Source of the DNA: Symbiodinium kawagutii
Lineage: Eukaryota > Sar > Dinophyceae > Suessiales > Symbiodiniaceae
Direction of reading: 5' to 3'
Assembly (NCBI GenBank): GCA_009767595.1
Contig: VSDK01021916.1
Coordinates: forward strand, 152,457 to 216,456
Length of the DNA stretch: 64,000 bases
The notes under the pieces were generated by a model, which was given only the letters and a program-made list of their open reading frames with translations, did no database searches and had not been told where the DNA came from. The position numbers and the translations under genes were made by a program. This document shows, one piece after another, positions 45,794 to 57,560 of this stretch (position 1 is its first letter; every line of letters begins with the position of its first letter).

Positions 45794-45874
45794 AGGATGT
45801 GATGAAATTATAAAGCTCAAACCATCATCAATTCTAGATCCAGGCCAAGGATGCCTGGCCAAACCCTTCATGCA

Positions 45875-45993
45875 CCAAGTGGGCGTTTCTCAAGCCAGAG
45901 GGGACCCCCCAAATTTTCATCCAGTTTGTTAAGATTTATGCGCCATTTATAGAGATATTTATAGTTCCAAATTTTGAGAAACCCCCAAGTGGA
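45875..45993. mobile_element. MITE-like element, family A
   Basis: CAAGTGGGCGTTTCTCAAG at the left; TTTTGAGAAACCCCCAAGTG at the right, giving about 18 bp of imperfect terminal inverted repeat. Confidence 0.7.
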
Positions 45994-46324
45994 TGAATCA
46001 TTATCCATGGCAATGATGCGATTCTACACGTGCTGGAGCTTTTGTTCCCAACAATTATACCGCTAAACCGTTCAGATCCGTTCTTGTTGGGCAAACAGTT
46101 CAGCAAACTGCCAATATCAATGGTTCATAAATCTTTTCGCAGTAACAGCACCATTGCCAAAGGAATGGCTGTAGCTTTGTTGGGCAACACTTACATCATC
46201 AAGTCGCTATCCTGTAAAACTCCTGTCCTCACCATAGACGTGGACCTCAGCTGGGCTCGGCTTGGCACAGCACGGGTTCCATTTCGCGACCGCTCGCCAC
46301 GGTAGGCCGACTACGAGTCTGCAG

Positions 46325-46414
46325 CCTTGCTGGCTGCCCTGCGCACCTGCAACAGCTTGGTGCCTGGGACGAGCTGGTAGCCAGGCTGTTGGAGCGGCCC
46401 CCAGTGGCCGCCCC
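46325..46414 (+). CDS. candidate exon, helical
   Basis: CTGCAG acceptor; reads LAGCPAHLQQLGAWDELVAR then LLERPPVAA; GC donor in CCCC|GCAAGG. QQLGAWDELVARLLE is an amphipathic helix of the kind seen in TPR or HEAT repeats. An upstream candidate ends at GT near 46302. Confidence 0.4.
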
Positions 46415-46579
46415 GCAAGGGCTTATTGGTAGTACAGGGTCAGTAACCTAAGTTGGTTAGGGGTTGGTTCTTGTAAGGATGGTACCAACCTCATTGGTAG
46501 ATGTTGATTTGCAAGGTGAGTTGTTCTTCCTTTTGGGCCAGCAGGATTTGTCATTCACCAGAATCATCATTGTCAGCAG

Positions 46580-46591
46580 CAGCAGCAGCAG

Positions 46592-46653
<62 letters not shown>
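46580..46653. repeat. AGC/ATC triplet repeat
   Basis: (CAG)n followed by about twenty ATC units. Confidence 0.95.
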
Positions 46654-47242
46654 CCACCAGTTATATTGACAAGAATTTATTATGAAAATCAAGTGAATCC
46701 CCATCATGAAGCACATCTTGATATTTTGTTTGTTTTTCATCATTATATATATATATATATATATCACTTTTAACCACACTTCGAAGTATAATGATACGTG
46801 CAGTACATGCGCAACCAGCCACGAACGAGGTCTTGCAAAAAGCAGCCGAGCTTTCACTGCAGGACGGGGGCGGCAGAGCAGCAAAATAGGAAGCCCCCGT
46901 AATTGACAGTTCTGTTGCGCAGGTTTTTTTCCCTTCAAAGAAGGTTTTCCCTGCAAATTGTTCACCATAGACTCTATGTAGCGATTTCCTCAGTATCACT
47001 TTGGACTGAAATTGACAGTTAAAACAAGGCTTTGAACGTCCATTTTTCCATCAACCAACCATGTGAATACAGGGTTCAAGGAAATCCTGATCGGCTGGAT
47101 GGTCGAAAGAGTTTCCGTTGATAGATGACTTGCTGACCATCGGAGCCACTGATGCATACAAGTGTAGTGTTGATCTTGGATACGTAAACCAAAGGATTAT
47201 TGACTGGGGGGAGAGTCCCGATCCGCAGAGATCAGCTTTGAT

Positions 47243-47294
47243 TTTTTTTCGTTTTCGGGTTTCGGTTTTCGCTTTTCGGTTTTCGGCTTTCGGA

Positions 47295-47328
<34 letters not shown>

Positions 47329-47350
47329 CTTTCGGTTTTCGGTTTTCGGC

Positions 47351-47389
<39 letters not shown>

Positions 47390-48261
47390 TGTTTTCGCTT
47401 TTCGGTTTTCGGCTTTCGGTTTTCGGCTTTCGGTTTTCGGTTTTTGGTTTCGGTTTTCGGCTTTGGGTTTTCGGCTTTTGGTTTTCGGCTTTGGGTTTTC
47501 GGGTTTGAGCTTTACAGTTGTAAGGTCAGAGTTTATGGTTTGAGACCTTTGGGCTTAGGTTTGCCAGGGTTTGTGTTTTTCTTTTGGGTTTGATGGTTTA
47601 GGGTTTATGGCTTCAGGGCTCTGGGGTTTGTGGTGTGAGCATTGGTTTTAGGGTTCATGGTTGTTTTTTTTTTCTGTTTTTAGGTCGTCGATTGTTTTAG
47701 GATATTTTAGGGTTGATGGTTTTACGGGTTTAGGTAGTCATTGTTTTAGGGTCTTGGGTTCCAGGTTTTATATTTTTCTTTATGGCTTCAGGTTTGACGG
47801 GTCTATGCTCTTAAGGTTTAGGGTTTTTGCTTTTAGGTTAAGGGTTTAGGTTTTCAGGTTATGGTATGAGTCTTTGCTTTTGAGGTTTGTGGTTTTAGGA
47901 TTGGTAGTTTTAGTGTTTATGGTTTTAGGATTTTAGGCTGCATGGTTTCGGTTGCTGGTTTTAGGGTCTTGGGGTCTATGGTTTTATGAACCTAGGTTCA
48001 TGGTTTTAGGGTTTATGTTTTAGGATTTATGGTTATGGTTTTAGGGTTTTCTTTTACTGTGGTTTTATTGTTTTACGTTTCTTGTTGTAGAATTGGAAAT
48101 TTAGAATATATGTTGCCCTTCTGAGGATTTTGTTTTTAGGGTTCAGGTTTGAAGGTTTCAGTTTTCGGTTTTCGGCTTTCGGTTTTCGGCTTCCGGTTTT
48201 CGGCTTTCGGTTTTCGGTTTTCGGATTTCGGTTTTCGGCTTTCGGTTTTCGGTTTTGGGTC

Positions 48262-48315
<54 letters not shown>

Positions 48316-48455
48316 CTTTCGGTTTTTGGTTTTTGGTTTTCGGTTTTCGGCTTTCGGTTTTCGGTTTTCGGTTTTCGGCTTTCGGTTTTCGGTTTTCGGT
48401 TTTCGGCTTCCGGTTTTCGGTGTTCGGTTTTCGGTTTTCGGCTTTCGGACTTCGA
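47243..48455. repeat. heptamer array: TTTTCGG flanking degenerate TTTAGGG
   Basis: 47243-47510 and 48155-48455 are (TTTTCGG)n with TTTCGGC variants. Between them, 47515-48150 is a degenerate TTTAGGG-like tract with at least ten exact TTTAGGG words. The 7-bp period makes all frames open and yields VFGFRFS or KPKTENR shadow peptides. Confidence 0.9.
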
Positions 48456-48599
48456 ATCCAAACCTGCTCCACCCTCTCCGGATCACGTCTCGGGGGGACA
48501 TGTTTATAGGAAAGCAAGGCTCTTGGGGGATACCCCCAAATCATCAACTAAGGGCTTATCAATCCAGGGTTGGCACTCTTCTTTTATTGAAACATATTG

Positions 48600-48994
48600 A
48601 AATAGAACCCCAGGCTGCATAAGGTTGCTGGTGCGTATTTATCAATTTATCCTTGTTAGACTGTAACTTTCCGTGCTCATATTTGGAGGTCATTAACTGG
48701 TAGCATCCGGTCCAATTTCAGTGCCAACCTTTGATGGAATGATCATCCAGTTGCGTTCTTGATTTGGTTCACTTACTAAAGTTCAAATATTCCGTTATCT
48801 ATGTTTTATTTTCTACCGCTAACTTCACTATCTATTTATCTTCTTGAACGGGTAATCTATTCTCTAATATGTTCTACAAAGTATCTACGTATTTGATTTC
48901 CATTGGGTTGCTTCAACTTCAACCTAGTTTGGTTATGTTCTTAATTGTCCAGTGCCTCCACTATTTGGATTAACAGTTATATACTGGTATTTGA
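48600..48994. other. AT-rich stretch without gene
   Basis: No coding signal seen. Confidence 0.5.
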
Positions 48995-49094
48995 CTACTT
49001 GGAAGTTTCGAACATGTTTTATTTTCCTTAGTAATTATTAGCAAATGATTGGTTGACTAATTCTGGTCATAGGGCGTGAAACCACCAAGCAGTA
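48995..49094. mobile_element. MITE-like element, family C
   Basis: The left CTACTTGGAAGTTTC is imperfectly inverted at the right GAAACCACCAAGCAGTAG. The interior TTTTCCTTAGTAATTATT and GATTGGTTGACT match family C. Confidence 0.65.
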
Positions 49095-49319
49095 GTTTTC
49101 AACCAACAACTATGGCCGTTGTTTAGGGGTCCACATGTATGGGATTCTAGGCATTTACAAATGAATTCATTAATCAGAATAGGGAAAAGTAACTATCAAA
49201 ATTTATCAGCATCATTCAGTTGGCGGTTTCAACCCCATGATAATAGATATTCATTAACTATCCCCAACTAGTCAAATTCTAGGCAGTTACAAGTGAATTC
49301 ATGGACCACAACCAACCCG

Positions 49320-49480
49320 CAACTATTCACAGTCCGTTCGCTCGCATCTTCGGCTGCCTCTTCGTCACAAACTCGTTGCCTTGACTGGAGGATTTTAAGG
49401 GACAATGGATCGAATGGGACAGCCATCGCCAGAGCCGCTGGCCGGCGAGCCGCCACAGTAGGATTTGTCCCCAGTGGCGT
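49320..49480. CDS. coding-like island, strand unresolved
   Basis: The plus strand after CTGGAG|G reads DFKGQWIEWDSHRQSRWPAS. The minus strand reads MAVPFDPLSLKILQSRQRVC and then DEEAAEDASERTVN. Both are plausible, so no product is assigned. Confidence 0.25.
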
Positions 49481-49789
49481 ACCATGTGGCCATTTGTAGC
49501 TATAACTAGGGCCATTTGGGTGTTTACCAAAATAGGGGACCCTCCAAATCTTCCAATATGAAGCTTTTTGTAGAATTTGTAGTGAGAAACATTCCGTTTT
49601 TGGGGTTTATTGATTTTGATTTGTCGCATTTTGTAGCTATAGCTATGAGCCATCTGTATTTATTTTGCGAGCTATATGCTGCCGATAATTTTTTTGCGTG
49701 GATGATACTATTGATACCATCCGGTCCAACAAGTGAAATGTTCCATGCGGAACCCACAGGACAGGAAACACAAACACATTGTACGAGAT

Positions 49790-49965
49790 TGTGAGCAACA
49801 GAAACTCGTAAGAATTTGTCCAACAATGACCACCAATGGCCCTTTGATGACATTGAGAGTCTTTCCATTTTGGAAACCAGCCAATTGGACACCATGGGCA
49901 CCGCTTGTGCGCCACATCTTGCAGAATGAAGCGAGCTGTCGAGGCCGTTTGAACCATGGACATGT
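49790..49965. CDS. coding-like island, strand unresolved
   Basis: Plus frame: PFWKPANWTPWAPLVRHILQ. Minus frame: MVQTASTARFILQDVAHKRC. The island stands out from AT-rich flanks. Confidence 0.25.
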
Positions 49966-50439
49966 TTAATCATGATTTTGAAGAAGCCATCGTTGCTTTA
50001 TCAGTAGCTACTATAGCAATAGGTGTAGCTGTAGACAATGAGACTCAGCTCTTATGACGCGACATTGACATATATAGAGTTGAATCACCAACTACACAAT
50101 TTCCTGGTTGAAAATAATGTGTATATGTAAATAAATATATATATATATACGCATTTGAAAATCTGATATTTGAACTTGATGGGTTTGGTACGCATGCGGC
50201 ACTTATCGCCATGGTGAAGGTGGTTGGGTTGTCTCAAGGTGTTGGATGATTCTGAAGCCCATACCATTTTTGAACAACAAATTTGCAAGATGGATCAGGA
50301 CCTGGTTAACAGCGGTGGTCATTAACATCATTATGATCATCATCATGTGTTTAATATGAATTCCGCGTGGATTCATGATAACAATGGCCTTGAGAAGTGT
50401 TGGCGCAAAGATTCAGAGTACATGTACTGTGATTTGGTA

Positions 50440-50554
50440 GTGGGTCAAAACCCTTAGTCCCCCGGGTTCCCCTATCATTAACCATTGTTTTCCCTATGAT
50501 TTTGTTGGTGATCATCCCCGATTATTGGTTGGTTAATATTGACCCACAGCCACA
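50440..50554. mobile_element. MITE-like element, family B
   Basis: TAGTGGGTCAAAACCC at the left and AATATTGACCCACAGCC at the right, in reverse orientation to the copy at 34448. Confidence 0.8.
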
Positions 50555-50720
50555 TCTCTGAGGTTTGCTGGAGCTCATTCAGAGACTTGGCAGGAGGAGG
50601 TGATAGGCCTGTTTGTAGCCCGTTGGTGGCACCATGGGCGAAACTACATGGATGTTGGTTGCCACTCATTTGTTTGTTTGCTAGGGGTGATCCCATCTGT
50701 TCAATCTGGCACATCGTTCA
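50555..50720 (+). CDS. candidate exon, unknown protein
   Basis: A plus frame reads ETWQEEVIGLFVARWWHHGR. Other frames are partly open. Weak. Confidence 0.25.
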
Positions 50721-50946
50721 TTCGCAATCATTCTGTGTACTGATGTTACTTTGCGAAATATCTTTACAAACCGCTTGTTTGTGAGATATATGATTATACT
50801 TTATTTAATTTATATATACATACATATAGTATATGATATTTAACTGCTTTGGATACCAACCGCTCAAGATCATTTTCCGTCCTCACCCGGAAGGTGAGCT
50901 TGTGCTGGGTCTTGACGCTGGATTCAAGCAGGTCAGGACCATGATA

Positions 50947-51125
50947 ATATGGCTATGGGTCAATATTAACCAACCAACTAATGGGAAAATTCCACCAACA
51001 ACAATAGGGAAANNNNNNNNNNNNNNNNNNNNNNNNNNNNNNNNNNNNNNNNNNNNNNNNNNNNNNGGAAAGAAAGGTTAATAGTAGGGGAACCAGGAGT
51101 ACAGGGTTTTGACCCATAGCCATAT
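50947..51125. mobile_element. MITE-like element, family B, interrupted by assembly gap
   Basis: Both ends are intact (ATATGGCTATGGGTCAA; TTGACCCATAGCCATAT). The centre is 54 N. Without the Ns it is about the same size as the 34448 copy, so the true gap may be very short or hold a nested insertion. Confidence 0.85.
51013..51066. other. assembly gap (54 N)
   Basis: A run of N inside a family B element. Confidence 1.
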
Positions 51126-51458
51126 GTGATCATATGTTCATTACCAGATTCGCATGAAGTAGGCATCATTGTCGAATCATTGTTTATATTGTCAACTACT
51201 GATGCGACTCCCCACCTTTTTGTCGCTATTGGTTCCCCTCCGTCCTTTTTGTATCCTTTTGTTGGTTTGGTGCCAGTGAACAAAGCCAAGCGGCACCTAG
51301 TCAAGTCGGGCGCAAAGCTTAGCTCTCCAAGTATTGGACCTGCTTAGGAAATGGAGACGCTGCGTGGTGCAAGTTGCATGTCTACCTCTACCAGACGCTT
51401 CATCGTGGAATGGGGGATGGCATCGTCATGGGTGACGGTGCTGACCCGTGTTAAGCAG

Positions 51459-51512
51459 GAGTTGGTTCACTGTTTCAGTCAGCAGTTGCGGTTGCGGCGC
51501 TTGTTTCTGGCG
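51459..51512 (+). CDS. candidate exon, unknown protein
   Basis: AAGCAG|G acceptor; reads ELVHCFSQQLRLRRLFLA in phase 0; possible GC donor. Helical and basic. An upstream island near 51355-51440 reads WCKLHVYLYQTLHRGMGDG. Confidence 0.35.
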
Positions 51513-51689
51513 TATGTTTACTTTCCCTAGTTGTGATTGCATATTGGTTGCATGCAATGGTCTAGCAGTTTTTTTGTGAGTCAACACATGTCAATCAGCC
51601 AAGAAGGTTGGTTACAGTAGCTCGTTGCGATCAACAACAGGTGGCTAGTTGGTGGTCTTAAAATGTCTTAAACATTTTGTTTATTCACA

Positions 51690-51985
51690 TGTTTTCTCCA
51701 ATGTCTTGGGGATGGTTGATAGGCGCTGGCTCCCCGAACAACTCCACGGGACAAGGGATGATTGGTTGCCTATTTTCAGAGGCTTCAACCACCAGCTTGG
51801 TGATTCTTTGCACCGAAAAACAGCGAAAACCAAGGAGAAGATCTCCGTTTGGGACATGGACTTCAGTCGCGTGGCGACGCCTCGTACACCGCACGTGGTA
51901 CCTCAACAGACCGGTGGTTCTGGAGCCGAGTGGCCACGTGTGTCAGTTCCTGATGGGTGTTCCAAGACCAAGGTGGTTCGGTTTG
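51690..51985 (+). CDS. candidate exon, unknown protein
   Basis: A long plus-strand frame contains FSNVLGMVDRRWLPEQLHGT, KTKEKISVWDMDFSRVATPR and GAEWPRVSVPDGCSKTK. A second plus frame is also open. No family recognised; ends not fixed. Confidence 0.35.
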
Positions 51986-52029
51986 TGATCATAATACTGC
52001 AGTAACAGATCTCAAGAAGCACTGACCAT

Positions 52030-52720
52030 TTCAGAATGGTAACGGTGGAAACTAGAAAAATTGAGTTGAGTGTGGAGCCAGTTTGGGCGGATCGTCCCAT
52101 ACCCTTGTGATCCCAAGAAAGAAATGATTTTTTCTACCTTTCCCGTTTAACAGGGCCTGTGTTGGTCTTTAGTAGGGCATTCACGTTGCTGCGTTGCAAT
52201 CTCGAAGCTGTCCATCAATCACTGGCTTTCAAGTTGACACAAGATCAGGGCAAACAATTTATTGAGTTCATGTGTGTCTTCCATTTTGTGGATATGGTTG
52301 GAAACATTTAGTCCATGCAAATATGTAGTTGCAAGACTTGTTGCTGATCACCTGGTGATGCTGAATCAGGACATGGGAATTTCCACTAGGCAAAAATAAC
52401 ATCAGAAACCATGGAGAATAAGTGACTGTTGTTTTGTCCATATTATTGTTGATCTAATTCTGACTTTAATGAACTTTAATGGTAGAAAAATATGATTCCT
52501 GCTACTACCATTGTTTGTCGTGCGACAATTGTTCAATCCAATATCCACATCCGATGCTTGTCAGCAACAGCGATTGTCGTCGTCGCATAATTTCGCACAA
52601 CTATGATGATGATTGTTGATTATCATCCCCTTTAAGCAACACCTGTACCCCTGGTTCCCCCATCATTAACCATTTTGTTCTCCCAATTCTTGTTGGTTAT
52701 CATCCCCCACTATCCAATCG
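52030..52720. other. stretch without gene; partial family B end
   Basis: 52640-52690 resembles one half of family B (GTACCCCTGGTTCCCC and ATCATTAACCATT). Otherwise nothing. Confidence 0.45.
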
Positions 52721-52726
52721 CTAGTT

Positions 52727-52833
52727 TCAAACATTTTTCATTTTCCCTAATACTTATTCACAAATAGTTGGTCGACTCATATGTTTCATAATAGGGGTTG
52801 AAACATGTGATTCAAACCACCAACCACTTATTG
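52727..52833. mobile_element. MITE-like element, family C (decayed)
   Basis: AGTTTCAAACATTTTTCATT, then TAGTTGGTCGACTCAT and a right end TTCAAACCACCAACCAC match family C order. Confidence 0.5.
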
Positions 52834-52867
52834 TTGGTCAATGGCTTGACCCGGTCGTTCGCCAACG

Positions 52868-53071
52868 GTAGAATCTCCAGTCCCAGCTCGGCGTCCCGTG
52901 GGATCCGAGGTCGAGCCGCCGCCGGACCTCCTGGATCTCCAACCGGTCGCTCCCTTGCCGAGTCGACCCTTCACCGTGAACCGCTGGACGCACCACCGTG
53001 CCGAAGCCGCGAGGACGAAGGGCAGCGGAACGGCAGCGGATTGGCTGTGGCAAAGTAGCTCCGGCCGTTGA
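52868..53071 (+). CDS. candidate exon, Pro-rich with clathrin-box-like motif
   Basis: The GC-richest island of the right half reads VESPVPARRPVGSEVEPPPD, then LLDLQPVAPLPSRPFTVNRW, then TKGSGTAADWLW before a stop. LLDLQ fits the clathrin-box pattern L-hydrophobic-x-hydrophobic-acidic only loosely, because the last position is Gln. Proline-rich, probably disordered. The other plus frame is also open, so the frame is a judgement. Confidence 0.4.
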   Translation, partial: VESPVPARRPVGSEVEPPPDLLDLQPVAPLPSRPFTVNRWTHHRAEAARTKGSGTAADWLWQSSSGR

Positions 53072-53076
53072 TCAAA

Positions 53077-53147
53077 CTGGCTATGGGTCAATATTAACCA
53101 ACCAATAATGGGGATAATAACCAACAATTTCATAGGGAAAACAATGG
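53077..53147. mobile_element. MITE-like element, family B, left half only
   Basis: GGCTATGGGTCAATATTAAC through AGGGAAAACAATGG, then unrelated sequence. Truncated copy. Confidence 0.7.
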
Positions 53148-53149
53148 AA

Positions 53150-53530
53150 TCATGAAATAATTGAATGATCAATACTAACAACTGATCAAAGTGGCTAAGA
53201 ATGAACCATGAAATAGTTGAATGATCAATAGCAATGAATGATCAATACTAAGGAATGATCAATACTAGTGAATCATCAATGAGTAGCTCATTGACTATTA
53301 GCTAACAATGAATCATCAATGGATCATAAATGAACCACCGATAAATCATCAATGAACCATCTATTAGTCATCAATAAACCATCCATGAACCATCAAAATC
53401 ATCAATGAACCATCAATGAATCATCAATGAACCATCAATGAATCATCAATGAACCACTGATGATCATCAACGAACCATCAACAAATCATCAATGAAGCAT
53501 CAATAAATCATCAATGAACCATCAATAATT
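53150..53530. repeat. ATCAATGAACC minisatellite
   Basis: Units of 10-12 bp (AATGAACCATC, AATGAATCATC) repeat more than twenty times. Confidence 0.9.
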
Positions 53531-53844
53531 CATTATTGTTAGCCACAGTAGTTGTATAGTTTTTGGCAGTAACGCACTGGCAGAGCCACTTAAATTGTTG
53601 TCACAGTTCCATGGATGTTGAATATTCAAACAAGAGGGAACGTTCATGAGTGTTCCAATTGTTCGGCCACAGCAATGAACGTGCAACATGTAAGTGCACA
53701 TATTGAACGGATTTCGGAAAAACACATGTCCAATACTTCCGATGGGTGCGCTGAAGAATATATTCGCCAAATCAGAAGCTACTTTGTGTGGGAAGTGCAT
53801 GGTACAGGTTGTCGGATTGCTCCGCTCGCTGAGCATGTTTATAT

Positions 53845-53935
53845 ATGAAAGTTGGCTGGTGGTTTTAAGCTTAGCAACTATTAAGGCATGGTTGGTTGAC
53901 AAATAGTTTTCGAAGGGGTTGAAGCCAGTAAGTCA
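53845..53935. mobile_element. MITE-like element, family C (decayed)
   Basis: GGCTGGTGGTTTT at the left, GGTTGGTTGACAAATAG inside, GGTTGAAGCCAGT at the right. Confidence 0.45.
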
Positions 53936-53999
53936 TCTCAGAAACAGAAACCATGTTTCCACAAGCCGAACGAAGATGACTCTGACTACACATTTGTGT

Positions 54000-56900
54000 T
54001 CAATCCTCCATGTCCAGGACACCTGTGCCTTTAAACCCATGGCAGTCTCCACCGCAAGAAACTCAATCGGCTTGGCAATGTGCCGGCGCACAGCCTAGCC
54101 TAAACTTCAGCACGAATCCGCAGGCTCACCAGAGCCTCGGTTGAAAAAAGATTCCAATATGGCATTTTTTTCGTGTTGGAGTGGATTCCGGCGATTTGAA
54201 AGAGTCATTTTGGGCGTGTGCGTTGTTCAGAGTAGCAAACTGGAGCAACTACCATAAGATATAAGGAGGAATATTTGTGTTGGTATCCAACGATTTCAGA
54301 GCATAAACCAGTTCCTCAACAGCAGAATTGATCAAGAAGAGAGGCTAGACCGTAATATGTGAAAAGAGACAATGCTGTTTGCTGCTTCAGTCAGCAGCGA
54401 GTTGTTTTCACAAGTATGCACCAATTTGGTGAGAGACTGCCGTTTAGAATGATACATCACTCCTGTTCACTCTGCATGTTTGTGTCCATGCCAAGGCTAT
54501 CTATGCCCCCATGGCAGTCTCCACCGCAAGAGACTCAATCGGCTTGGCAGTGTGCTGGCGCACAGCCTAGCCCAAGGTTCAGCACGAATCCGCAGGCTCA
54601 CCAGAGCCTCGGTTGAAAAAAGATTCCAATATGGCATTTTTTTGTGTTGGAGGGTATTGCAGCAATTTGAAAGAGTCATTTTACGCGTGTGTGCGTTGTT
54701 CAGAGTAGCAAACTGGAGCAACTACCATAAGATACTGGGTGCTTGGGTTAAGTCGTACGAGACCGGCTTAAGTCGTACAAAAGCGGTGTCCCCTTGCAGA
54801 ACTTTTGGTTTTTAGGATTTTTTCCTTGTGCTGGATACTTAACTTTAGCCCAAAGTGCAGGGGCACACTGACATGTCACAAGGCACACTGACATGTCACA
54901 AGGCTATCCTATTAAGCGAAAACTGTTTGGGGAGATCCTCAGATGGACAGATGACATGTGTGAAGAAAAGGCGAGCTAGCTACGACACAAGCATTGCTAA
55001 CCTGTAGTTTGATTGCCAGGCTTACGCATTGTTACCCATTGCTGACATGCTTCCTCCAGGATCAAGGAATGTTGATCAAGGAATAGTGACAGGATGTGGT
55101 GTAATGTCAGTGTCCCACTGTGTTTTGTTGCAAACGCTTGGAACCCATGGGCTTGCATGGGCTCGGTGTCCCATTGTGTTTGCTGTCAAAACGGAGACAT
55201 TGTCCAGTGAAAATGTTGGTTTGGACGTGGTGTCTGCAAAGTTTTCTTGAGTTTTGACTTGTTGGACAAAGTTAGTCTGGAATGGTGTCCCCATGGTGTT
55301 TCATGAAAAGCGTCTGACTTTTCACAGACATGTCTGACTTCCGCGTTTGCGGTGTCCTGATGATGTTTGTATGACTCTTGCGGAGATGTCTGACTTGACA
55401 CGCCCGCCAAGTATAAGGAGGAATATTTGTGTTGGGATCCAACAATTTCAGGGCATAAACCAGTTCCTCAACAGGCAGAATGATCAAGAAGAGAGGCTAG
55501 ACCGTAATATGTGAAAAGAAACAATGCTGTTTGCTGCTTCAGTCAGCAGCGAGTTGTTTTCGGGGTGAGTACGGTATGTCAAATATACACAAATATGCAA
55601 TAATTTGGTGAGGGAGTGCCGTTTAGAATGATACATCACTCTTGTTCACTCTGCATGTTTGTGTCCATGCCAAGGCTATCTATGCCCCCATGGCAGTCTC
55701 CACAGCAAGAGATTCAATCGGCTTGGAAATGTGTTGGCGCACAGCCTAGCTTGAGCTTCAGCACGAATCCGCAGGCTCACCAGAGCCTCGGTTGCACCGA
55801 GCTCCGGTGTGTTTTGGCATTTTATGCTTTGTTCGGCCTGCCTTTGATTCGCCTAGCTGTTTGGAGCGACCCATTTTGAAAGTCGCGATATGGCAGCCAT
55901 GCACCAGAAGTGCAAAACCCAGTTCCTCAACAAGCGAAGAACTCAGAAAAACCATGGACGTTTCAATCCTCTTCACTGGATTGTTTGCGTTGATTCTGAT
56001 GGTGCCAAGGCTATCCACGCCTTCGCAGCAATGGCAATCTCCGTCCCAAGAGACACCATCGGCTTGGGCTGCAGCACAGCCCAGCCCAAACTTCAATCCC
56101 CAGGCTCAACAGATCCTCGGTTGAACCAAGGTCCGATGTGCTTTGATGTCTTTTGGCCACGTTTGGGCCACTGATCATTCATCACATTAATTTTCTTGTG
56201 TACGTTCCAACGGGTTTGAGGAGGCATGTTAAGCTCTGTTAGGCATAATTTTGATTCGCTACGCTGCTACACTAGCAAACAGTCAACTGGAGCAACGGAT
56301 CATTTTGAAAGGCGTGATATGGCAGCCAACACGCACCAGAGTTTAAAACTCAGTTCCAAACATATAAGAACTCAGAAGAAACATGACTGATTGTTGCTTC
56401 AGGCATCAGTGACATCCAGTCCCTATCATATTGCTATTAGCTTGATATTTGAACCAGCGAAAACACTTCATTGCGCAAAGATATCATAATGGTCTAAGGG
56501 GTTGCTTCTTGGACATACATTTCAATCCTCTTCACTGGATTGTTTGCGTTGATTCCGATGGTGCCAAGGCTGTCTACGCCTTCGCAGCAATGGCAATCTC
56601 CGTCCCAAGAGACACCATCGGCTTGGGCTGCAGCACAGCCCGGCCCAAACTTCAATCCTCAGGTTCACCAGAGCCTCGGTTGCAGCAAATTCCGATGTGC
56701 TTTGATGTCTTTTGGCCACGTTTGGGCCACTGATCATTCATCACATTAATTTTCTTGTGTAGGTTCCAACAGGTTTGAGGAGGCACGTTAGGTTTTGTGA
56801 GGCCTAACTTTGATTCGTTACGCTGCTACACTAGCAAACAGTCAACTGGAGCAACGGATCATTTTGAAAGGCGTGATATGGCAGCCAACACGCGCCAGAG

Positions 56901-57260
56901 TTTAAAACTCAGTTCCTCAACGAAACAACATCAAGGCAAACATATAAGAACTCAGAAGAAACATGACTGATTGTTGCATTAGGCAGCGGTGCCTGTTTCA
57001 TTGATACTAGCTTGATATTCGAACCAGCGAGAGCACTTTATTATGCAAGGATACCACATTTTCTGAAAGGTTGCTTTTTGGATATACACTTCAATCCTCT
57101 TCACTGGATTGTTTGCGTTGATTCTGATGGTGCCAAGGCTACCCGCGCCTTCGCAGCAATGGCAATCTCCGTCCCAAGAGACACCATCGGCTTGGGCTGC
57201 AGCACAGCCCAGCCCAAACTTCAATCCTCAGGCTCAACAGAGCCTCGGTTGAACCAAGGT
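54000..57260 (+). repeat. tandem segmental array with six ~115-bp conserved cores
   Basis: Cores end at about 54139, 54611, 55790, 56116, 56680 and 57248. Each runs from a CCAAG|GCT-like start through a Gln/Pro/Ser-rich frame (for example PSQQWQSPSQETPSAW or PWQSPPQETQSAWQ) to CCTCG|GTTG. Cores are far more conserved than most flanks. Cores 4-6 sit in longer units of about 560-570 bp. If bounded by the AG|G and GT sites, measured core lengths are 110 and 116 nt, both 2 mod 3. Six copies of an exon, or of a non-coding conserved core, are both possible. Confidence 0.75.
54860..55430. other. non-core spacer inside the array
   Basis: Contains a small ACACTGACATGTCACAAGGC tandem duplication at about 54865-54905. 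No exon seen. Confidence 0.5.
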
Positions 57261-57479
57261 CCGATGTGCCGACTGTATATGTTGTCGGTTTCAATTTGTC
57301 ATAGCGACATTCGACAGAGGCCACGATGATTTGTTGTCAGCATTGATACAAGGTGATCAATTGGAAACAAGTGAAACTAGCTGAAGCGTTTGTTTTTGTT
57401 TCCTTTGTGCATTGGGCACAGGGCTCTTTGTTGGGGTTACTCACCTGTACATTTGTTATTGTTCAGGAATTATAGTAGC

Positions 57480-57560
57480 ATATAAATATAAATATAAATA
57501 TAAATATAAATATATATATATATATTATATATATGATTATAAATGCAATCATATGTAGAA
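57480..57560. repeat. AAATAT/TA microsatellite
   Basis: (ATAAAT)n then (TA)n. Confidence 0.9.

Noticed and set aside
47243..48600. Repeated FGFRFS / KPKTENR proteins on both strands
   Set aside because: A 7-bp repeat gives open frames of period seven on both strands; there is no gene structure around it.
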